Below, in pieces: positions 60,617 through 64,000 of a DNA stretch of 64,000 nt; positions within the stretch are counted from its first letter, which is position 1, and every line of letters begins with the position of its first letter. Both the position numbers and the translations under genes were made by a program. Under the pieces are notes generated by a model. That model was not told the origin of the DNA. It worked only from the letters and a program-made list of their open reading frames with translations, and ran no database searches. Source of the stretch: Panacagrimonas sp052389915. GTDB lineage: Bacteria > Pseudomonadota > Gammaproteobacteria > Nevskiales > Nevskiaceae. Where the stretch lies: positions 6,129-70,128 of the forward strand of contig JBQTHL010000072.1 in the NCBI GenBank assembly GCA_052389915.1, given 5' to 3'.

Positions 60617-61265
60617 TCGGCACCTCGGAAACGTGCGAGGAGGGCGGGGTACTACTCCATAATGCACACGCCCCGCCGCCTTGCAACGCCTCTCCATCGA
60701 TCACGTCAAAGGTGTGAACGGGAAACTGTCCGCTCGCCCGATCAGAGAAATAGCGACGCAGGCAGGCCCCTATTGCGGGATACGCCAGTTCCATCCAAGG
60801 CATGTCGTCCTCGCTTGCCATCCGCACTTCGGCGCTTTCGGGACCAGGGGCAACGAGGGAGGCGCGGGAAGAGGCGGGTGCCTGGAATCGCCCGCGGTAG
60901 ATAAGGTGAACTTCCTGCACTGCCAGAGCCTGGATCACCATGTACAACCCAAGCGCCTCCGCCCGGACACCCGCCTCTTCCCGCGCCTCCCTCACCGCAC
61001 CTTGCTCGCCGGTCTCGCCGTTCTCGAGATATCCCGCTGGAAACGTCCAGAAGCCATGTCGCGGCGGGATCGCTCGGCGGCACATGGCGACGCGGCCATC
61101 GTGGGCTTCCGCGATGAGGCCCACAATGATTCGGGGATTGCGGTATTGCACGCTGCTGCAGGCCGGACACACGTGGCGAGGCAGATGATCGCCTTGCGGG
61201 ACGTGGACCTCGACGCGGCTGCCGCAACGACTGCAAAAGCGGATGGGGTCGCGCCCGCCTTCCAT
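60606..61265 (-). CDS. Zinc-ribbon Nudix hydrolase
   Basis: A protein of 219 residues from the ATG at 61265 (MEGGRDPIRFCSRCG). The zinc ribbon has CSRC and CPAC. The Nudix box GYLENGETGEQGAVREAREEAG, with the REEAG metal-binding end, is intact. The layout resembles the NudC/YfaO-type family that hydrolyses nucleotide diphosphates, possibly NADH or CoA derivatives. Its stop overlaps the start of the acyl-CoA dehydrogenase by 11 bases, so the genes are coupled. The reason for a Nudix gene in this operon is not known. Confidence 0.87.
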   Translation of the reverse strand: MEGGRDPIRFCSRCGSRVEVHVPQGDHLPRHVCPACSSVQYRNPRIIVGLIAEAHDGRVAMCRRAIPPRHGFWTFPAGYLENGETGEQGAVREAREEAGVRAEALGLYMVIQALAVQEVHLIYRGRFQAPASSRASLVAPGPESAEVRMASEDDMPWMELAYPAIGACLRRYFSDRASGQFPVHTFDVIDGEALQGGGACALWSSTPPSSHVSEVPNVD

Positions 61266-61375
61266 ATCTGCAGGCACGCGCACCGGCACAGTCGTCCGAC
61301 GCAGCCGCGAGCTCGCGCGATGAAGCAAGGCAATCGACCTGTCCTCTGCCGGCGTCGGCTGCCGCGACGTGACGG

Positions 61376-61936
61376 TCACGCTTGGGATCCGCTGCCGAGC
61401 GGAGATCCGGCCAACCACACCAACGGAAGCGCCTCTGCACCCTCGTCGACATGGGTTACGAGTCCGACGAATAGCGTGTGTGTGCCGTAGTCGATCGTCC
61501 TCTCGACCTTACAGACCAGCGAGCAGACGGCGGAGTGCAAGCGAGGAAGACCTCCAGGGCTTTCGCGCCAATCGCCGGAGGCAAACCGTTGCTCGCGCAG
61601 GGCCGTGTTCGAAAAGGCCTGGATCAGATCGCACTGAGCATCGCTCAACACGTTCACGCAGAAACGGCCGCTCTCCGCGAGACCTGCGTGGATCCCGGCG
61701 GATCGGTTCACGGCAACCAGCATCGACGGCGGATCCATGGAGACTGAAATGAGAGCCGTCGCCGCCATGCCATGGACCTGTCCCGCAGGGTCGCGTGCCG
61801 TGATGATGGCCACGGACGAGGCGATGCGACGCATAGCCGACCGGAACGCCTGCACCGGCGCATCCGTGTGTGACGCTGCTCCTCGCGCTCGCGCCCCAGT
61901 GGTTCCCTCTTGTATAGCAATCATGCGTGGCATCAT
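61376..61936 (-). CDS. Flavin reductase-like protein
   Basis: A protein of 186 residues from the ATG at 61936; ATGs at 61984 and 61924 are alternatives, the last with AAAGG at a better distance. The flavin reductase fold shows FRSAMRRIASSVAIITARD, MAATALISVSMDPPSMLVAVNR and RFCVNVLSDAQ. Such proteins supply reduced FMN/FAD to two-component monooxygenases (for example HsaAB in steroid ring cleavage). No partner oxygenase is in the window. First gene of the minus-strand run that continues to 57568. Confidence 0.87.
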   Translation of the reverse strand: MMPRMIAIQEGTTGARARGAASHTDAPVQAFRSAMRRIASSVAIITARDPAGQVHGMAATALISVSMDPPSMLVAVNRSAGIHAGLAESGRFCVNVLSDAQCDLIQAFSNTALREQRFASGDWRESPGGLPRLHSAVCSLVCKVERTIDYGTHTLFVGLVTHVDEGAEALPLVWLAGSPLGSGSQA

Positions 61937-62318
61937 CCTTTTGCGAATCCCTGTCTCGGACAGAGCTTCTTTCGTGCCACGCATCGTGCGCAGCGGAATC
62001 AACCCGCTACGTGCGGACGATTGACGCAGGCTGGTGCGGGTGTCGCATCGGGCTGTCGCAACTGAGACAGGCGAGACATGCACCGAGGCGCGCACGCCGC
62101 ACGCGCGTTGGCGGAGCGACGCGGATGGCCTCCGAGTCTGCAATCACACATCCATTGATGCACCTGCGACAGCATCCCTGTGACACGCGCTCATCTTTGC
62201 GTCAGTTCGATTTCCGCATCTGCCTGAATAAGAAGAGAACGCCGACTGGCACGCTTGTCGCCTTCAAGGCTGCGCTCGCGGATGTCACACAGCGAGTCAC
62301 AGCAGAGGAGGAGAGTCC
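61937..62318. promoter_or_regulatory. Divergent promoter region, flavin reductase / DUF1329
   Basis: 382 bases between divergent genes. It ends with the strong AGGAGGAGAG ribosome site of the DUF1329 gene. A TTGCGTCAG..TTCCGCATCTG stretch near 62197 could hold promoter elements, but no clear -35/-10 pair is seen. Confidence 0.4.
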
Positions 62319-63692
62319 ATGCGCATTCGTAAATACGATTTCAATTATTCCCGCCGCGCGTTCCTGGAGAAGACCGCCAAGGGCATCGGCACTGCCGGCG
62401 TCCTGTCGCCGATGTGGTCTGCCGCCGCCACGAACGGCGACATCAGCAAGGCCTACCCCGACGAGCTTATGTCCATCGAGATGTACACCAAGGGAAAGAT
62501 CAAGACGGGCGACCAGATCACGGCCAACAACGTCGACGTGGTCAAGGACCTCCTCGATGAGATCCAGTACAAGAACATCAAGGAACAGGGTCGCAAGATC
62601 ACTATTGTTCCGACGACCAAAGACGTCTCCTCGCTCTACAACAAGGATTTTCTGGAGGCGACCTTGCGTAACAAGGGTCGCGCGAAGTTCGGGCCCGACG
62701 GCAACGTCTACACGGACGACGGCAGCAAGTGGGCTGGAGGTACACCCTTCCTGGAGCCCAAGGACGGCAAGGAAGCGCTGACCAACTGCACCCTGAGCTG
62801 GGGCCGGCGCAATTTCTCTGCCTATCCGATCCAGAGCATCGACCTCAACCCGGCCGGCGAGGTGTCCTACAAATACGATTGGCTCTGGGCCGAGCTGCAG
62901 TACTCCTCTCGCGCCGATGGGAAGGTCTTCGGCGATCGCGATGACCTGCTAAGACTGCAAACAGTGTTCTTCACCGCGCCGAACGACACGAAGGGATCTT
63001 CGTTCCTCAGCGTGTGGTACTACGACCAGCGCAAGTTCCCGGACCTTTACGGCTACTTCCCGGCGTTCAAGCGCGTGCGCCAGTTTCCGACCAACCAGCG
63101 CTTCGAACCGATCGCGCCCGGCATGACCTTCTTCCTGTCCGACGCCTGGTCGGCCGGCGATCCGATGCTGACCTGGGGTGACTTCAAGCTGATCGAGCGC
63201 CGGCCGTGGCTCGGCCCCGTGTCCGACAACTGGCAGGGCGACCGACCCAAGTGGGAAAAAACGCTGCACGGCGGGCCCAAGGGACAGACCTTCTACGAGA
63301 CCTACTTCCAGCTGATCCCGGAAGTGGCGGTCATCGAAACGAGTCCGACCGGATTTCCGCGCGCGCCCGTGGGCAAGAAGCGGATGTGGATCGACGCGCG
63401 CCACAATCAATATACGTCGAGCACAACGTTCGACCGTCAGGGCAAGCTGTGGAAGTCGTTCGAGACGGGTTCGGGTCGAATGCAGAAGGGCGACAAATTC
63501 TTCAAGAACCGTGACGGTTCGCCGGCTTGGTCGTGGGATTACGTCCACTGCCACGACATTCAGTCGAACCGTATGACGCGCATTTTCCACGCCGAGACCT
63601 GCACAGGCGGATACAAGAACGAGTACGACCCCGACACCGACTTCTACAACGCGTACCTCACGTCGTCGGCCATCGCCCGTCTCGGAAAGTGA
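62319..63692 (+). CDS. Tat-exported DUF1329 (LolB-like) protein
   Basis: A protein of 457 residues. The N-terminus has a clear twin-arginine motif, SRRAFLEK, and a short hydrophobic core (GIGTAGVLSPMWSAAA). The mature part is the DUF1329 fold, with LTWGDFKLIERRPWLGPVS and a conserved aromatic-rich C-terminal half. This domain resembles lipoprotein-carrier proteins and often sits beside RND exporters and DUF1302 proteins in steroid, terpene and fatty-acid catabolic loci. It may carry hydrophobic substrates through the periplasm. Divergent from the catabolic operon. Confidence 0.9.
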   Translation: MRIRKYDFNYSRRAFLEKTAKGIGTAGVLSPMWSAAATNGDISKAYPDELMSIEMYTKGKIKTGDQITANNVDVVKDLLDEIQYKNIKEQGRKITIVPTTKDVSSLYNKDFLEATLRNKGRAKFGPDGNVYTDDGSKWAGGTPFLEPKDGKEALTNCTLSWGRRNFSAYPIQSIDLNPAGEVSYKYDWLWAELQYSSRADGKVFGDRDDLLRLQTVFFTAPNDTKGSSFLSVWYYDQRKFPDLYGYFPAFKRVRQFPTNQRFEPIAPGMTFFLSDAWSAGDPMLTWGDFKLIERRPWLGPVSDNWQGDRPKWEKTLHGGPKGQTFYETYFQLIPEVAVIETSPTGFPRAPVGKKRMWIDARHNQYTSSTTFDRQGKLWKSFETGSGRMQKGDKFFKNRDGSPAWSWDYVHCHDIQSNRMTRIFHAETCTGGYKNEYDPDTDFYNAYLTSSAIARLGK

Positions 63693-64000
63693 ACCGTCTG
63701 CAATCCAACATTCCGTGCACTGATCACGGGTCGGTCGCCGAAGACGCGGCGACCGACCCGGTGGGAAATAAACTCGGGATGGAGCAGGACCGCGATGACC
63801 CGACCCTCTGCCCCGGCTGCAGAACGTCGCGCACGGATTTTCCGTCCATACCCTTCGCTACGCATTCACCCGGCCAGACAGTATGACTTCCGTCTTCTGA
63901 GGCGCTGACCCCCGCGAAGGGCGTAGCGCGGGTTAGCGTGAAGCCAGAGCCGCAGGAGCGAGATAGAACTGCGCTCATGGATCGGTTTCCTTTCGCGGAG
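63693..64000. other. Right-edge intergenic region
   Basis: 308 bases with no supported gene. It holds the hairpin at 63728-63759. An ATG at 63974 begins an open frame that leaves the window and could be a gene start. Confidence 0.5.
63728..63759 (+). terminator. Hairpin after the DUF1329 gene
   Basis: Perfect 12-base stem GGGTCGGTCGCC / GGCGACCGACCC with an 8-base loop, 36 bases after the stop codon. No U-run follows, so this may be a 3'-end stabiliser or a weak terminator. Confidence 0.6.

Overview
The window looks like a high-GC gammaproteobacterium. The clearest sign is the divergent xseA/guaB pair with a shared intergenic promoter region. GuaB, Acs, RluF, UbiK and ComM homologues also fit, as do palindromic REP-type repeats between genes. 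A Steroidobacter-, Nevskia- or Xanthomonadales-like lineage is plausible. That is inference from gene content; no 16S gene is present.

Region 1 (0-27 kb) is a block of ten same-strand (minus) genes, entered from about 26.9 kb, that ends at 3.2 kb. In transcription order it encodes: a TPR plus outer-membrane barrel protein; a FecR-domain periplasmic protein; a 1820-residue lipoprotein with 14 cadherin/Ig-like repeats; a CHASE2 adenylate cyclase; a flavoprotein fused to two cyclic-nucleotide-binding domains and a ferredoxin module; a membrane protein with two helices that each carry a His pair 14 residues apart (a diheme cytochrome b pattern); an FHA-TM-decaheme cytochrome c fusion; a lipoprotein with two GlcG/HbpS domains; a large outer-membrane barrel; and a decaheme cytochrome with a LVIVD propeller. 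A pentaheme c554-like cytochrome and an MHS-type transporter lie convergent to it at the left end. The most economical reading is a cAMP-gated electron conduit from NAD(P)H or quinol through the inner membrane and periplasm to the outer membrane. It is coupled to a surface-sensing/adhesion module. I consider this the candidate undescribed system.

Region 2 (27-46 kb) is mainly housekeeping: acs, a transglutaminase-like protein, an N-formylglutamate amidohydrolase, tRNA-Arg(TCG), rluF, a YheT-like hydrolase, an MscS channel, xseA, guaB, a Gld-type ABC export system with a DUF4340 protein, a putative Na+/H+ antiporter, ubiK and comM.

Region 3 (46-57 kb) is accessory. It lies between an intact comM and a second, truncated copy of the comM 3' end about 11.3 kb away in the same orientation. 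It holds a DMT transporter broken by an in-frame TGA, a TetR regulator with a membrane redoxin and two glutathione transferases, a FadL-like porin with two single-base frameshifts, an AraC regulator, a frameshifted Baeyer-Villiger monooxygenase-esterase fusion, a SnoaL-like protein and a tandem-HTH XRE regulator.

Region 4 (57.5-64 kb) looks catabolic, and steroid- or terpenoid-like: a crotonase, two translationally coupled acyl-CoA dehydrogenases (one lacking the usual catalytic Glu), a Nudix hydrolase, a flavin reductase and a Tat-exported DUF1329 protein.

Coordinates are computed from the sequence. Function calls rest on motif recognition without database searches.
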